This document shows, in pieces, positions 34,075 to 34,170 of a stretch of 34,170 nt of DNA. The translations under genes and the position numbers were made by a program. The notes beneath the pieces are model-generated. The model made no database searches, was not told the origin of the DNA, and worked only from the letters and a program-made list of their open reading frames with translations. This DNA comes from Methanobacterium sp. PtaB.Bin024. Its GTDB lineage: Archaea; Methanobacteriota; Methanobacteria; Methanobacteriales; Methanobacteriaceae. Numbering within the stretch: the stretch's first letter is position 1; every line of letters begins with the position of its first letter. The stretch spans positions 1 to 34,170 of the forward strand of contig MVPY01000064.1 in NCBI GenBank assembly GCA_002067065.1. The letters are read 5' to 3'.

Positions 34075-34109
34075 CAATCATTTAAGACAATCAGTTAACA
34101 ATCATTCAT
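34062..34109 (+). repeat. 24-nt tandem duplication across a stop codon
   Basis: GACAATCCGTTAACAATCAT (from 34062) and GACAATCAGTTAACAATCAT (from 34086) are adjoining copies; the first spans the TAA stop (34072-34074) of the upstream gene. Only a few bases differ. Confidence 0.8.
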
Positions 34110-34170
34110 AATTCAAATTATTATTCAATCAATCAACACTTTCATCTTGCTTTTTTTCTATTCCTGCTGA

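Noticed and set aside
34129..34170. Possible C-terminal end of a minus-strand gene at the right edge
   Set aside because: Only about 13 codons are visible before a stop, too few to support a call.

Overview
This window looks like a cell-envelope polysaccharide island from a methanogenic archaeon of the Methanobacteriales, probably Methanobacterium or a near relative. The grounds are an AT-rich genome with archaeal TATA boxes and GGAGG-type ribosome sites, a giant adhesin-like beta-helix protein with a CARDB domain, an archaeal-type VapBC pair, and HisKA_2-type PAS kinases. No rRNA, tRNA, CRISPR array or transposase was found. The assignment is inferred from family content, not from a marker gene.

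Layout. (1) 1-4614, minus: the N-terminal 1538 residues of a secreted adhesin-like protein that runs off the left edge. (2) 5384-6328: an extended-SDR sugar epimerase that appears to start at a non-canonical ATC codon. (3) 6587-8052: a small island of two toxin-antitoxin-like modules, VapBC (plus) facing a DUF4258/DUF2283 pair (minus); the DUF4258 gene looks frameshifted. (4) 8501-12485, plus: a second epimerase, a GT4 glycosyltransferase, a bacterial-type NAD(P)-glycerol-3-phosphate dehydrogenase and a LicC-like nucleotidyltransferase. (5) 12666-20062, plus: a Gfo/Idh/MocA oxidoreductase, two PaaK/CapK-like adenylate-forming enzymes, a CapA-like metallophosphatase and two GT4 enzymes. (6) 26508-20182, minus: a tightly packed operon of a Wzx-like flippase, a GHL10-like barrel protein, an alpha/alpha-toroid protein and two GT4 enzymes. 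(7) 26869-31634: nucleotide-sugar genes, namely a UDP-HexNAc dehydrogenase, a WbpP-like UDP-HexNAc 4-epimerase, a TagB/TagF-like glycerophosphotransferase and RmlA. (8) 32037-34074: a soluble PAS-PAS-HisKA_2 kinase and a small membrane-anchored protein.

Together the genes can supply activated sugars (dTDP-glucose, UDP-GalNAc, UDP-uronic acids), an activated alcohol or amine from the LicC-like enzyme, five glycosyltransferases to build a repeat unit and a flippase to export it. No Wzy-like polymerase is visible. Glycerol-3-phosphate dehydrogenase, a cytidylyltransferase-like enzyme and a TagB/TagF-like transferase suggest that the surface polymer carries phosphoglycerol, like a teichoic acid, using the glycerol stereoisomer that archaeal lipids do not use. 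The WbpP-like epimerase and UDP-HexNAc dehydrogenase could also feed the talosaminuronate of pseudomurein.

A recurring oddity is that several gene ends (6308, 15060, 20095, 30699, 34062) and two upstream regions (26725, 31818) carry short degenerate tandem duplications. The clearest is a six-unit array of about 28-29 nt (15060-15218) that joins two genes and contains copies of a translation-start region.
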